64,000 nucleotides of DNA from Clostridia bacterium (GCA_024685775.1 JAIKVL010000032.1:59434-123433); one strand, 5' to 3'; shown: positions 43,693 to 52,540, counted from the first letter of the stretch. Notes: generated by a model from the sequence alone, not told the origin. Numbers and translations: made by a program.

Positions 43693-45378
43693 ATGCCAAG
43701 CGATTTCATTACGCTAAACGCCCTCGCCCGCGAACTGAACAACACGCTCGCAGGCGGGAAAATACGAAGGATCTGCCAGCCCGAGAAGGACGAGATCACA
43801 CTCAGCGTTTTCAACGGAAAAACCAATCTTTTATTGGTCGTCAGCGCGAATCCGAATTCTCCGCGCGTCCATTTGACGACGACGAAAAAAGAGAATCCCT
43901 ATGCGGCGCCCCCTCTTCTCATGATTCTCCGAAAATACGTCGGAGCCGCCGTCATCAAAAACGTCTCCACCCTCGCGAACGACAGGATTCTCAGATTTAC
44001 TCTGCAATCCAGAAACGAAATGTTCGACGATGAAACCTTCTATCTCGTTTGCGAGCTCATGGGTCGTTACAGCAACCTCATTCTTTTGAACGAAGACGGC
44101 CGCATTCTCGATTCGCTGCATAAGCTCGTCCCGGACGAGCAGCAAAAAAGGCAGATCCTGCCGAACGCCTTCTATCTCCCGCCCGAACAGAACAAAGTCT
44201 TCATCGGCGACAAAGAAGGATTGAAAAACGCGCTCGAAAAAACCGATCGGAATTTCCGCGATTTCCTCGTAAAAGAAACGGCGGGCGTTTCGGGAGCAAG
44301 CGCGGATCAAATCCTTTTCGAAGCGGAAAAGCGAGGCGGACTTACGCCCGAGACGATTTCCGAAGTCGCATTCGAATTTACCGACATCTATTCGTCGAAA
44401 TACTTTTGCCCGACTCTGAAAACGGGCGAAAAAGCGGATTTCTTCCCCTATCGCTATGCGTTCGCCGCGGTCGAACTACGCGAGCGATTAAACGATTGCG
44501 CGGACGAAGTATTCTCCGCATGCGACAGAGAACAGCGCGTAAAAGCGAAAGCAAAAGAGCTCGAACGCGTCTTGAACGCGGCGGTCAAAAAAGCGAAAAA
44601 CTCCATTTCGATCCTCCTCAAAAAGCTCAGCGAAGAGGAAAAAGCGGAAGAGATCCGAATCAAAGCCGAACTCATCACTTCGAATTTATACAAGATCGCG
44701 CCTCGCGAAACGAAAGTCGAAGTCTACGATTATTACAAAAACGAGAACGTAACCGTCGACCTCGACCCCGCGCTCTCGCCTTCCGCATACGCGCAAAAGC
44801 TTTATAAAAAGTACGCGAAACTCAAACGCGGAAAAGAGATCAACGCGCAAATGCTCGAACAAAACGAAGCGAATCTCGAATACTTCGCGACCCTGCTCTC
44901 TTCTCTCCGACTTGCGACGAATCTCGAAGACGTCTCGATCACGGAAGAAGAAATGATCGCGGCGGGTCTGATTCGAAAAAAGCAGACCAAAGGAAAGGAG
45001 AAAAAGATCCTGCCGAAATATTACGCGTTTTTATGCGAAGGGTTTAAGATCCTCTGCGGTCGCGGCGGCGCGCAAAACGAAGAAGTGACCTTCAAAGAGG
45101 CGAAAGAAAACGATCTTTGGCTCCACGCCGCGAAATCGCACGGCGCGCACGTCGTCATTCTGACCGAGAAGAAAGCCGTTCCGGACGAAGTCTTGCTCCG
45201 CGCGGCGGAGATCGCCGCCTACTATTCCGAAAGACGCTCGGACGAAAACGTCGCGATCGATTACACGATCCGCAAAAACGTTCGCAGGCATCCCGCGAAA
45301 AAAATCGGGCTCGTGATCTACAACGATTATAAAACCGTCGTAGTCAAGCCCGATCCCCATTCGGAACTATCCGTCTGA
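43693..45378 (+). CDS. rqcH: RqcH/NFACT family ribosome quality control factor (Rqc2 homologue)
   Basis: 561 residues. NFACT-N domain to about 180 with CQPEKDEITLSVF, the Asp97-Arg98 pair in LANDRILRF that in B. subtilis RqcH is needed for alanine tailing, and CELMGRYSNLILL; a central coiled coil (about 280-330, KAKAKELERVLNAAVKKAKN); NFACT-R at the end with AKENDLWLHAAKSHGAHVVI and RRHPAKKIGLVIY. It binds split 50S subunits with peptidyl-tRNA and adds C-terminal alanine tails as degrons for ClpXP, which is encoded next door. Older annotations call it fibronectin-binding protein. No Shine-Dalgarno; leaderless promoter. Confidence 0.93.
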   Translation: MPSDFITLNALARELNNTLAGGKIRRICQPEKDEITLSVFNGKTNLLLVVSANPNSPRVHLTTTKKENPYAAPPLLMILRKYVGAAVIKNVSTLANDRILRFTLQSRNEMFDDETFYLVCELMGRYSNLILLNEDGRILDSLHKLVPDEQQKRQILPNAFYLPPEQNKVFIGDKEGLKNALEKTDRNFRDFLVKETAGVSGASADQILFEAEKRGGLTPETISEVAFEFTDIYSSKYFCPTLKTGEKADFFPYRYAFAAVELRERLNDCADEVFSACDREQRVKAKAKELERVLNAAVKKAKNSISILLKKLSEEEKAEEIRIKAELITSNLYKIAPRETKVEVYDYYKNENVTVDLDPALSPSAYAQKLYKKYAKLKRGKEINAQMLEQNEANLEYFATLLSSLRLATNLEDVSITEEEMIAAGLIRKKQTKGKEKKILPKYYAFLCEGFKILCGRGGAQNEEVTFKEAKENDLWLHAAKSHGAHVVILTEKKAVPDEVLLRAAEIAAYYSERRSDENVAIDYTIRKNVRRHPAKKIGLVIYNDYKTVVVKPDPHSELSV

Positions 45379-45380
45379 AA

Positions 45381-46295
45381 TCAGAGTTTTCCCTCGAAAC
45401 CGAGTTTTTGAAGCGCGGCGGCGAACGCGGCGTTCAGCGGCGCTTCGAACGTCATTTTTTCTCCCGTCACCGGATGAAAGAGGACGAGTTTGTGCGCGTG
45501 TAAGAGTTGCCCGTAAGGCGCGAGTTTTTCATTTGCTTTTCCGTAGGTTTTATCCCCGACGACGGGATGCGAGATGCTTTTCATATGGACGCGGATTTGG
45601 TGCGTTCGCCCCGTTTTGAGTTCGCATTCCACAAGGGTGTATTTTTGAAAACGGGCAATGACCTTAAACAGGGTCACGGCTCTCCTGCCTCCTTCCTCGG
45701 TCACCGCCATTTTCTTTCGATCCTTTTTGCTTCTTCCGATCTTTTTATCGATGATTCCTTCGTCTTCCGCGATATTCCCCTCGACGAGCGCATAATAGTA
45801 GCGCAACGCTTTTTTAGAGGATATCTGCTCCGAAAGAGAGAGATGCGCCGCGTCGTTTTTCGCGATCACGAGAAGCCCCGAAGTGTCCTTATCCAAGCGA
45901 TGGACGATGCCCGGTCGGATCTCTCCGTTTATGCCGCTGAGATCGCCGATCTTATATAAAAGCGCGTTTACGAGCGTCCCGTCCGGAGAACCCGCCGCGG
46001 GATGCGTGACCATTCCCTGCGGTTTATTGACGACGGCGAGAGAGGAATCCTCGTAGACGATCTCGATCGGAAGATCTTCCGCTTTCGCTTCGATCGGCTT
46101 CGCGTCCGGGATCGAGACGGAAAGGACGTCGCCCACGGAGAGCTTTACTCCGCATTTCAAAACGGGTTTCCCGTTCAAAAGAACGCGCCCGTCTTCCACG
46201 GCTTTCGCGATCGAAGAGCGAGTCTTTTCAAGCGCGGCTGACAGATAAACGTCCAACCTTTCACCGCTCGTCTCGACCTTACATTCCCGATCCAT
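45381..46295 (-). CDS. RluD-like 23S rRNA pseudouridine synthase
   Basis: 304 residues: N-terminal S4 domain (ERLDVYLSAALEKTRSSIAKAVEDGRVLLNGKP region, residues about 10-75), then the catalytic part with VVNKPQGMVTHPAAG, IVHRLDKDTSGLLVIAK (catalytic Asp) and KTGRTHQIRVHM. It fits B. subtilis YlyB (RluD type), which likewise follows lspA. It overlaps lspA by 17 bases and ends 2 bases from the convergent rqcH stop, with no terminator between. Confidence 0.93.
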   Translation of the reverse strand: MDRECKVETSGERLDVYLSAALEKTRSSIAKAVEDGRVLLNGKPVLKCGVKLSVGDVLSVSIPDAKPIEAKAEDLPIEIVYEDSSLAVVNKPQGMVTHPAAGSPDGTLVNALLYKIGDLSGINGEIRPGIVHRLDKDTSGLLVIAKNDAAHLSLSEQISSKKALRYYYALVEGNIAEDEGIIDKKIGRSKKDRKKMAVTEEGGRRAVTLFKVIARFQKYTLVECELKTGRTHQIRVHMKSISHPVVGDKTYGKANEKLAPYGQLLHAHKLVLFHPVTGEKMTFEAPLNAAFAAALQKLGFEGKL

Positions 46296-46938
46296 TTTCC
46301 CCTCTTTCCGAATCGCTTGCGATCAAATCGTCGGACATTTCTTTTTCGTCACCGTCGACCTCGCCCGAATCTTTCGCGTCGCCTTCCGAAGCAGGCGAAT
46401 CCGACGGGAGGACCTCTGCGGTTTCTTTTCTTTTCTTCGTATCTTCCGCGTAAAAGATGATCAAGTAGACGACGAGCATAATGACGCCGAAGGTCAAAAA
46501 CACGTCGGCGAGGTTGCAGATCGCGAAGTTTCGTTTGAAAAGCGTGTAAACGATCGTGTAGTCGATAAAGTCGCGGACGTAACCGAGCATCGCCCGATCG
46601 ATCAAATTACCGAGCCCGCCCGCCACGATAAAGGACAAAGCGACGTGAAGAAGGACGCCGCCTTTTTCCTTGTACTTCTTTTTCACGAGATGATACGCCA
46701 TAAAGCCAACGATCCCCGCGACGACGATGCCGACGAGAACGCATAAAAAGATCCTCGAATTGCTGAAAATACCGAACGCCGCGCCCGTGTTTTCGCTGTA
46801 ACGAAAGGTCAGAACGCCTTTGATCGCTTCATACGACCCGTCGCCCGACAGCAAATATTTCGCGGCGAAATGCTTGGAAATGAGGTCGCCCGCAAGCAGC
46901 GCGGCGACGATCAAAACGTCAACGATTAAAATAACCAT
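46279..46938 (-). CDS. lspA: Lipoprotein signal peptidase (signal peptidase II)
   Basis: 219 residues, about 50 longer than usual. Four membrane segments; catalytic aspartates lie in GGLGNLIDRAMLG (first Asp) and FAICNLADVFLTFG (second Asp); YSENTGAAFGIF is the conserved substrate-side block. The extra C-terminal part (from about 165) is highly acidic and Ser-rich and should be cytoplasmic, with no catalytic role expected. It cleaves prolipoproteins after Lgt action; lgt is at 60526. The start overlaps sepF by 20 bases. Confidence 0.93.
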   Translation of the reverse strand: MVILIVDVLIVAALLAGDLISKHFAAKYLLSGDGSYEAIKGVLTFRYSENTGAAFGIFSNSRIFLCVLVGIVVAGIVGFMAYHLVKKKYKEKGGVLLHVALSFIVAGGLGNLIDRAMLGYVRDFIDYTIVYTLFKRNFAICNLADVFLTFGVIMLVVYLIIFYAEDTKKRKETAEVLPSDSPASEGDAKDSGEVDGDEKEMSDDLIASDSERGENGSGM

Positions 46939-47404
46939 CGCCCGAATCCGTGATCCCCGTCCCCGCCGGAGTGATCAAAAAGGTAAATTCCTTGATCCTG
47001 CGCATACTGCCGCCGAGCGCGAAAGAGGCTCCGCTCAGAAAATCCAAAACGCGCTGCGCCGAAGCGCCGTCCACCCCTTCGAGATTGACGATGACCGACT
47101 CTTTCCTCGCGAGTTTCTCGATCATTTCCTGAACGTCTTTATAACTCTTGGGCGCGCAGATCGTAACGTTTCCGAGACCGCCGTACTCATCGCCGTAAGA
47201 GGGTCTTTTATCCTCGGTTTGTCGCGGAGCGCGATACTCGTCGAAGTCCCTTTGATAATCGGAGTTTTGCCTGCGCGAAGAAAAAGGATCTTCGCCCCTG
47301 TCGCGCGAAGAACGCGGATTCTCGTCGTTCAACCCTTCGAAAAGGCGCGAACGCGAAGACTCGTTTCTGTCGTTTTTATCGAAATAATCCCATCTGTCCG
47401 CCAT
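46919..47404 (-). CDS. sepF: Cell division protein SepF
   Basis: 161 residues. The first 80 are a charged Arg/Asp/Ser linker; the conserved C-terminal domain contains VTICAPKSYKDVQEMIEKL, SVIVNLEGVDGASAQRVLDFLSGA and FLITPAG. SepF tethers FtsZ to the membrane through an N-terminal amphipathic helix; here the N-terminus (ADRWDYF) is short and polar, so that helix is not obvious. Strong Shine-Dalgarno. It follows ylmE by 9 bases, the classic ylmE-sepF order. Confidence 0.92.
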   Translation of the reverse strand: MADRWDYFDKNDRNESSRSRLFEGLNDENPRSSRDRGEDPFSSRRQNSDYQRDFDEYRAPRQTEDKRPSYGDEYGGLGNVTICAPKSYKDVQEMIEKLARKESVIVNLEGVDGASAQRVLDFLSGASFALGGSMRRIKEFTFLITPAGTGITDSGDGYFNR

Positions 47405-47413
47405 AGTTTCCTC

Positions 47414-48100
47414 CTATTTTGCGTAAAAACGCGCGCCGAAAACCGCGCTGCCGACCCTGACCATATTGCTTCCGTTCGCAAGCGCGATCGGATAATCGCC
47501 GCTCATCCCCGCGGAAAGGATCGTGACGTCGAAATTCTCCGCTTCGATCTCTTTGGCTTTCTCGAAAAGCTCGCGCAAACGCGCGTACAGAGGGAGCAAT
47601 TCACCCTCTTCCGCGTTCGGCAAAACGCTCATCAGCCCCTTGACCTTCAAATGCGGCATCTTTTCGATCTCGGATAACAAAGGAAAAAGCTCCTCTTCCG
47701 ACACGCCGCCTTTACTCTCTTCGTTTCCGACGTTGACTTCGATCAAAACGTTCATCACCTTACCGATCTTCGCGGCGCGCTTCTCGATCTCTTCCGCCAA
47801 GCGAAGAGAATCGACCGATTGGATCAAGTCGACCTTATCGACGATATATTTTACTTTATTCGTCTGCAAACGGCCGATAAACTGCCAAACGAGACCCTCT
47901 TTCTCGAAATACTTCGAAAGAAGTTCCTGAACTTTGTTTTCGCCGTAAACGACGCCGGGGCGCGCTTCGGCAAGCGCTTTCAAAACGCTTTGATCCACCG
48001 TCTTGGACGCGAGAACCAGCGCGGCTTTCCCCGAGGAACGCGCTCGAACGTCCGAGAGGACTTTATCATAATTTTCAATAACTTGCGAGATTTCTTCCAT
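47414..48100 (-). CDS. YggS/YlmE family PLP homeostasis protein
   Basis: 228 residues, alanine-racemase-like barrel without the second domain. The PLP lysine is Lys33 in LVLASKTV; VYGENKVQELLSKY, WQFIGRLQTNKVKYIVDKV (the usual HFIGHLQ is QFIGRLQ), IEVNVGNEESKGG and the phosphate-binding LSAGMSGDYPIALANGSNMVRVGSAVFG are present. It buffers free PLP. Head of the ylmE-sepF-lspA-rluD unit with a leaderless promoter. Confidence 0.93.
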   Translation of the reverse strand: MEEISQVIENYDKVLSDVRARSSGKAALVLASKTVDQSVLKALAEARPGVVYGENKVQELLSKYFEKEGLVWQFIGRLQTNKVKYIVDKVDLIQSVDSLRLAEEIEKRAAKIGKVMNVLIEVNVGNEESKGGVSEEELFPLLSEIEKMPHLKVKGLMSVLPNAEEGELLPLYARLRELFEKAKEIEAENFDVTILSAGMSGDYPIALANGSNMVRVGSAVFGARFYAK

Positions 48101-48107
48101 AAAATAA

Positions 48108-48136
48108 AGTATAGCATTTTACCTATCTTTTGTAAA
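48108..48136 (-). promoter_or_regulatory. Promoter of ylmE, leaderless geometry
   Basis: Minus strand: -35 TTTACA (48131-48136), 17-base spacer, extended -10 TGC-TATACT (hexamer 48108-48113), seven bases (TTATTTT), ATG at 48100. No Shine-Dalgarno. Confidence 0.7.
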
Positions 48137-48140
48137 GCGT

Positions 48141-48171
48141 AAAAAAAGGCTCGCCCCTTTCGGATCGAGCC
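48141..48171 (-). terminator. Terminator of pdaB-ssb
   Basis: GGCTCG (48148-48153) pairs with CGAGCC (48166-48171); on the minus strand seven T residues follow (48141-48147). It sits right behind the ssb-like stop and in front of the ylmE promoter. Confidence 0.75.
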
Positions 48172-48185
48172 GCCGCCGTATTTTA

Positions 48186-48830
48186 TTAATTTGCCTGTCG
48201 GACTTCGGTCTCCGAGGAAAGCGCGATCACCCGACTGATCGAGACTTCGTAGGCGGTTTTCGTCCGATACGACCCGTCCTCCTGCAACTTTTGATATTCC
48301 CTGCTTTGGATCCTTCCGAGGACGGAGATCCTCTCTCCGACGCCGAGCCCGTTTACGAACCTGGCGTTTCTTCCCCAAGCGATGCAAGGGATGTAATCGG
48401 ATTTATTATAGGCGCGATTCACGGCGAGAAGCAGATCGCAGATCTCTCGTTTGAAGGGCGTCGTCCGATACAAAGGCGGCTTACAGATATATCCTTCGAG
48501 TTCGATCGAATTCGGATTCGTCTCCTCGTCGAATTCGACGATATCGCGGACGAAAACCGTCAGCATCAATCGACTGCGTTCTTCGTCGAGTTTGTTATAG
48601 CTTCTGAACTGCCCGACGACGGTCAGGACCGACCCGATCGACGCGTCGTAACGGGATAGCAAGCGTTCGGAAACGGTGATCGGCAAAAGATCCGTTTGAG
48701 ACGACAGGCGCGGGACTTCGAGTTTGAGTTCGTAAAACCCTTCGCCGAAAACCTCGTGGCTGAATCTCGCTTCCTCTGCGACCTTTCCCGTCAAAGTAAC
48801 TCGATTGTTGTTCATTTCTTCGTAATTCAT
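48186..48830 (-). CDS. SSB-like protein with two predicted OB folds
   Basis: 214 residues. Residues 5-105 (RVTLTGKVAEEARFSHEVFGEGFYELKLEV outline, ending LMLTVFVRDIVEFD) and 108-205 (NSIELEGYICKPPLYRTTPFKREICDLLLAV, GRNARFVNGLGVGERISVLGRIQSREY, ending YEVSISRVIAL) each look like a single-stranded-DNA-binding OB fold; the second is the better SSB match (CIAWGRNARF). There is no acidic C-terminal tip as in replicative SSB, so it is probably an accessory SSB. It follows pdaB by 8 bases with a GGAGG site. Confidence 0.75.
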   Translation of the reverse strand: MNYEEMNNNRVTLTGKVAEEARFSHEVFGEGFYELKLEVPRLSSQTDLLPITVSERLLSRYDASIGSVLTVVGQFRSYNKLDEERSRLMLTVFVRDIVEFDEETNPNSIELEGYICKPPLYRTTPFKREICDLLLAVNRAYNKSDYIPCIAWGRNARFVNGLGVGERISVLGRIQSREYQKLQEDGSYRTKTAYEVSISRVIALSSETEVRQAN

Positions 48831-48838
48831 AATGCCTC

Positions 48839-49606
48839 CTATTTGTTTAAGTGTTGGACGCCTTGCGCGTCGATAAAGTAATCGGTCGAATACAGTAGCT
48901 CGCTCATCGTGACGAAGGTAAAGCCGCGGCTTACAAGATCGTCGAGGACGGTCGGGAGCGCGTCGAGGATATGATCGCTGTTGTTATGGCAAAGGATGAT
49001 CGAACCGTTTTTCACTTTGGAAGTGATCCTTTGCGCGATCTCCTTCCCCGATATCCCTTTCCAGTCCAAGCTGTCCACGTCCCATTGAACGGGGATCATC
49101 CCGATGCTTTCCACATAGGAGATCAATCGGTCGTCATACTCCCCGAACGGTGCGCGGAACACCCGAGGGGTTATGCCCGTTATCGTTCGGACGGCGGAAT
49201 TAACAAAGTCGACTTCCGCTTTGAGCTTATCGGGAGAAAGCGCGGATATATGAAGATGCGATCTCGAATGATTTCCGATCTCCATTCCGTGATCCGCGAT
49301 ATAGGCGACTTCTTCTTTATACGCGTCCACCCAAAAGCCGACGAGAAAGAAGGTCGCTTTCAAATTGCGCTCCGTAAGGAGATCGACGATCCTCCTCGTC
49401 TTATCCGCGCCCCAAGCCGCGTCGAAAGAGATCGCGATTTTCTTTTCTTCTCCGACGTCCACGCGATACACCGGCAGTTTTTTGTCGGAATGCGCGAAGA
49501 CCGTCTCGTTAACGTTTACGAAATTCAGGCAAACGGCGCAGGTCGCAAAGACGATCAAAAGCAAAAACGCTTGGATCAGATTTTTCTTTTTTACGACGAA
49601 GAACAT
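48839..49606 (-). CDS. Polysaccharide deacetylase, PdaB-like (CE4)
   Basis: 255 residues. An N-terminal membrane anchor (about 9-30) precedes the NodB domain: AISFDAAWGAD (in PdaB-type proteins this replaces FDDG), MEIGNHSRSHLHISALS with the metal histidines, FRAPFGEYDD and a C-terminal ILCHNNSDHI. PdaB in B. subtilis is a sporulation protein required to keep mature spores stable; its activity on cortex or other glycan is not settled. Ribosome site GAGGTGGG. No clear sporulation promoter was found upstream. Confidence 0.88.
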   Translation of the reverse strand: MFFVVKKKNLIQAFLLLIVFATCAVCLNFVNVNETVFAHSDKKLPVYRVDVGEEKKIAISFDAAWGADKTRRIVDLLTERNLKATFFLVGFWVDAYKEEVAYIADHGMEIGNHSRSHLHISALSPDKLKAEVDFVNSAVRTITGITPRVFRAPFGEYDDRLISYVESIGMIPVQWDVDSLDWKGISGKEIAQRITSKVKNGSIILCHNNSDHILDALPTVLDDLVSRGFTFVTMSELLYSTDYFIDAQGVQHLNK

Positions 49607-49698
49607 ATCCCACCTCGCTACGATAAAGGTTTTCGAGAGCGGAATTATCGGTAATAATCGCGAAAAACGGCAAAAATAAACGTTTGACGTCGGATACG

Positions 49699-49734
49699 AA
49701 AAAAAACCGCTCGACTATTCCTATTATCGAGCGG
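49699..49734 (-). terminator. Terminator of ygiQ
   Basis: Perfect 8-base stem CCGCTCGA (49707-49714) with TCGAGCGG (49727-49734), followed on the minus strand by eight T residues. Confidence 0.88.
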
Positions 49735-49769
49735 CGAAAAATATGATATTCGAAAACGAAAAGAGCGGA

Positions 49770-51716
49770 TCAGCGATCCCCTTTCTTTTTGGGCGCGCGA
49801 TACGCGCTCGGAGCCGATTTTTTCTTCGCGGAGTACGGATTTCCGCTTTGCTTCGGCTTCGCGCCGGAGTACGCACCGGAGTACGCATACGCGCCCGTCT
49901 TTCTTTCCGAAGCGGGCTTTCTGTCCTTTCTCGGCTTGATCAGACACTGCGGTCCGTTCCCGATCAGATCCGTCCTACCCGCTTTGACGAGCGCGGCGTA
50001 CACGAGTTCGTAATTCTCGGGTCTCCCGTACTGCAAAAGGGCGCGCTGCTCGCGCTTTTCCTCTCGCGATTTCGGGACGTAGACGGGTTTCATATCGTCC
50101 GGGTTCAAGCCCGTGTAGTACATGCAGGTCGATCTCGTGGACGGCGTCGGATAAAAATCCTGCACCTGCTCCGGGACGGAATGGATCGAATGCAGATAGA
50201 CTGCGAGCTCGATCGCGTCGTTCAAGGTCGATCCCGGATGAGAAGAAATGAAGTACGGAACGAGATACTGCTCTTTTCCGATCTCCTTATTGATTTTCTC
50301 ATACTCCTGCTTGAATTTCAGATAGGTTTGGAAAGAAGGTTTGTTCATATAGGACAAAACTTTCTCGGAACAATGCTCGGGCGCGACTTTGAGTTGACCG
50401 CTGACGTGATGCTCGACGAGCTCTTTGAAAAAGGTTTTATCCTCGTCGTACATTATGTAATCGAAACGAACGCCGCTTCGGACGAATACCTTTTTGACGC
50501 CTTTGACCGCTCGAAGCGAACGAAGCAAATGCAGATATTCGCCGTGATGAACTTTGAGATTCGGGCAACGGGAATACCCGATGCAACGCTTGTTTTTGCA
50601 AGCGCCGAGCGTCTTTTGCTTATCGCAGGCGTCTCCGTAAAAATCGGCGGTCGGTCCGCCGACGTCGTGAATATATCCTTTGAATTCGGGATCCTTCGTA
50701 AAGCTTTCCGCTTCTTTCAAGATCGATTCTTCCGAGCGGTTCTGCACCCTCCTTCCCTGATGAAAAGTCAATGCGCAATAACTGCATTCCCCGAAGCATC
50801 CGCGCACCGAACTGATCGAAAATTTCACTTCCTTGATCGCAGGCACGCCTTTTTTATACGACGGATGATACGTCCGCATGAAAGGCAAGGAATAGACGAG
50901 GTCCATCTCCTCCGTCGTCAACGGTTTTTGCGGAGGATTCTGGATAACGTAACGGTCGCCGTGTTTTTGGACGAGGGTCTCGCCCGTAATATAGTCGCTG
51001 TTTTCGGATTGAAGTTTGAAGGCTTTCGCGTACTTTTCTTTACTTTCTTTGACCTCTTCGAACGAGGGACAAAAGCGCGCGTGTTCTTTCAAAAAGGTTT
51101 GCGTTTTTTCGGAAAGACGGGAAAACTCGGCGGCGTAACAGGTCCCGCGAACGTCTTTGATCGAAGATAGCGGAACGCCTTTTTTCACGAGGCGCAAAAG
51201 ATCCCAAAGCGGGCGCTCTCCCATTCCGTACATCAAAAGATCCGCCTTGGACGACAAAAGGATCGAGGGCATGACTTCGTCCGCCCAATAGTCGTAATGG
51301 GCGAAACGGCGCAGGCTCGCTTCGATCCCGCCGATGACGACCGGAACCGAGGGATACAGGCGCTTCAACGCGTTCGAATAGACAGTCACGACGCGATCGG
51401 GTCTTTTCCCGAACTCGCCGCCCTCGCTGTACACGTCCGTCGTCCTGCGAATCTTCGCGACGGTGTAATTATTCACCATACTGTCCACGACGCCGCCCGA
51501 AACCATAAAGCCGATCTTCGGCTCGCCGAAACGGGTAAAATCCGCATCGTTTTGCGGTTGCGCGAGGACTGCGACGGAAAAGCCTTCCCGCTCGATCAGG
51601 CGCGCAATGATCGCGTGACCGAAAGAGGGATGGTCGACGTACGCGTCGGCGGAAACCAAAACGAAATCGGGCTGTTCCCCATTCAATTCTTCTTTCGTTA
51701 CGGGTAAAAACGGCAT
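49770..51716 (-). CDS. YgiQ family radical SAM protein
   Basis: 648 residues from ATG 51716 (AGGTGAT upstream; the ATG 15 codons earlier is unsupported). N-terminal cobalamin-like part with PDFVLVSADAYVDHPSFGHAIIAR and GGIEASLRRFAHYDYW; the 4Fe-4S site is CFGECSYCALTFHQG; further conserved QDFYPTPSTRSTCMYYTG. The C-terminus from about 590 is a basic Lys/Pro/Tyr-rich tail. The family is broadly conserved but its reaction is unknown. Promoter TTGCGC, 17 bases, TATAAT at 51733-51761 gives a short leader with a ribosome site. Confidence 0.9.
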   Translation of the reverse strand: MPFLPVTKEELNGEQPDFVLVSADAYVDHPSFGHAIIARLIEREGFSVAVLAQPQNDADFTRFGEPKIGFMVSGGVVDSMVNNYTVAKIRRTTDVYSEGGEFGKRPDRVVTVYSNALKRLYPSVPVVIGGIEASLRRFAHYDYWADEVMPSILLSSKADLLMYGMGERPLWDLLRLVKKGVPLSSIKDVRGTCYAAEFSRLSEKTQTFLKEHARFCPSFEEVKESKEKYAKAFKLQSENSDYITGETLVQKHGDRYVIQNPPQKPLTTEEMDLVYSLPFMRTYHPSYKKGVPAIKEVKFSISSVRGCFGECSYCALTFHQGRRVQNRSEESILKEAESFTKDPEFKGYIHDVGGPTADFYGDACDKQKTLGACKNKRCIGYSRCPNLKVHHGEYLHLLRSLRAVKGVKKVFVRSGVRFDYIMYDEDKTFFKELVEHHVSGQLKVAPEHCSEKVLSYMNKPSFQTYLKFKQEYEKINKEIGKEQYLVPYFISSHPGSTLNDAIELAVYLHSIHSVPEQVQDFYPTPSTRSTCMYYTGLNPDDMKPVYVPKSREEKREQRALLQYGRPENYELVYAALVKAGRTDLIGNGPQCLIKPRKDRKPASERKTGAYAYSGAYSGAKPKQSGNPYSAKKKSAPSAYRAPKKKGDR

Positions 51717-51771
51717 AGTATCACCTGCACCTATTATAAACGAACGACCGAAAAGGCGCAAGCCGTCGAAT

Positions 51772-51799
51772 AAAAAAAAGAAGGCGCGTCACCTTCTTT
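51772..51799 (-). terminator. Terminator of the nadD-rsfS unit
   Basis: AAAGAAGG (51777-51784) pairs with CCTTCTTT (51792-51799) around a 7-base loop; on the minus strand five more T residues follow. It comes 5 bases after the stop of the 116-codon gene, marking that gene as the end of the operon. Confidence 0.85.
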
Positions 51800-51804
51800 C
51801 GTCA

Positions 51805-52155
51805 CTATGCGCCCAAGCGGGAAACGAAGCATTTCGATCGGATCTTCCGAATGCGCTTTATAAGATACCTTTCGTCGCTCGACCTTCCTCGTCTTTCGAC
51901 GCGACGGATCGCCGCGAAAGAAAGGGAATCATCCGTCAAAACGACCGATCTTTCGAGCGCTTTCGAAAAAGTCTTCGCGGCATTTTCAAAAGCCGCTCTC
52001 TTTTCTTCATAGCTCGAAAACGCTTCGGGAACGACCGCGACGATCGCTTCGTCTGCTCCTTGAAAGATCAAATACGTTTTTATCCCTTCCACCTTTCCGA
52101 AAGACGGCGAAACCGCCGCCGCGAGGGAAAGGATCGCTCCCAAAATAACCGTCAT
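51805..52155 (-). CDS. Small uncharacterised protein, possibly exported
   Basis: 116 residues. The N-terminus MTVILGAILSLAAAVSPSFG is short and hydrophobic, like a signal sequence or membrane anchor without much positive charge. The middle (IKTYLIFQGADEAIVAVVPEAFSSYEEKR) is soluble-looking and the C-terminus is very basic. No family recognised. It starts 28 bases after the rsfS stop with no clear Shine-Dalgarno, but a terminator lies directly behind its stop. It may be real; confidence is limited. Confidence 0.5.
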   Translation of the reverse strand: MTVILGAILSLAAAVSPSFGKVEGIKTYLIFQGADEAIVAVVPEAFSSYEEKRAAFENAAKTFSKALERSVVLTDDSLSFAAIRRVERRGRSSDERYLIKRIRKIRSKCFVSRLGA

Positions 52156-52183
52156 AGGAGCAGTATGCGGGGAAAAGAAGAAA

Positions 52184-52540
52184 TTATTCGTCCGCCACGG
52201 CGGTCACGTTGCTTCCGTCTGCGTTTGCCCAAAGTTTCTCGAATTGATAAAGATCGCGCATACTCGTGTGGAAAATATGGACGATCACGCGATCGTAATC
52301 GATGACGATCCATCTTCCGTCTTTCAAGCCGTCCGCACGGGAAGCGTAGATCCCCTCTTCTTCGAGTTTTCCCGTCGTCTCGTCGTAAGCGGCCCTTCCG
52401 AGGTTCGGATTGCGCGCCGAACAAACGACGAAAGCTTCGGCGACGTCCGTCTTATCCTTAACGTCGATCACGACGATGTTTTGACACTTATGCGCCGCCA
52501 AAAGCGCGACGATTTTTTCGATCAATTTTTCAGTTTCCAT
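52184..52540 (-). CDS. rsfS: Ribosomal silencing factor RsfS
   Basis: 118 residues. RsfS binds uL14 on the 50S and blocks subunit joining under starvation. Conserved blocks: IVVIDVKDKTDVAEAFVVCSA and DGRWIVIDYDRVIVHIFHTSMRDLYQFEKLW. Shine-Dalgarno AAGGAG, preceded by a GAGCGG-TTTT-CCGCTC inverted repeat (52553-52568). It follows nadD-yqeK, the conserved Firmicute order. Confidence 0.94.
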   Translation of the reverse strand: METEKLIEKIVALLAAHKCQNIVVIDVKDKTDVAEAFVVCSARNPNLGRAAYDETTGKLEEEGIYASRADGLKDGRWIVIDYDRVIVHIFHTSMRDLYQFEKLWANADGSNVTAVADE

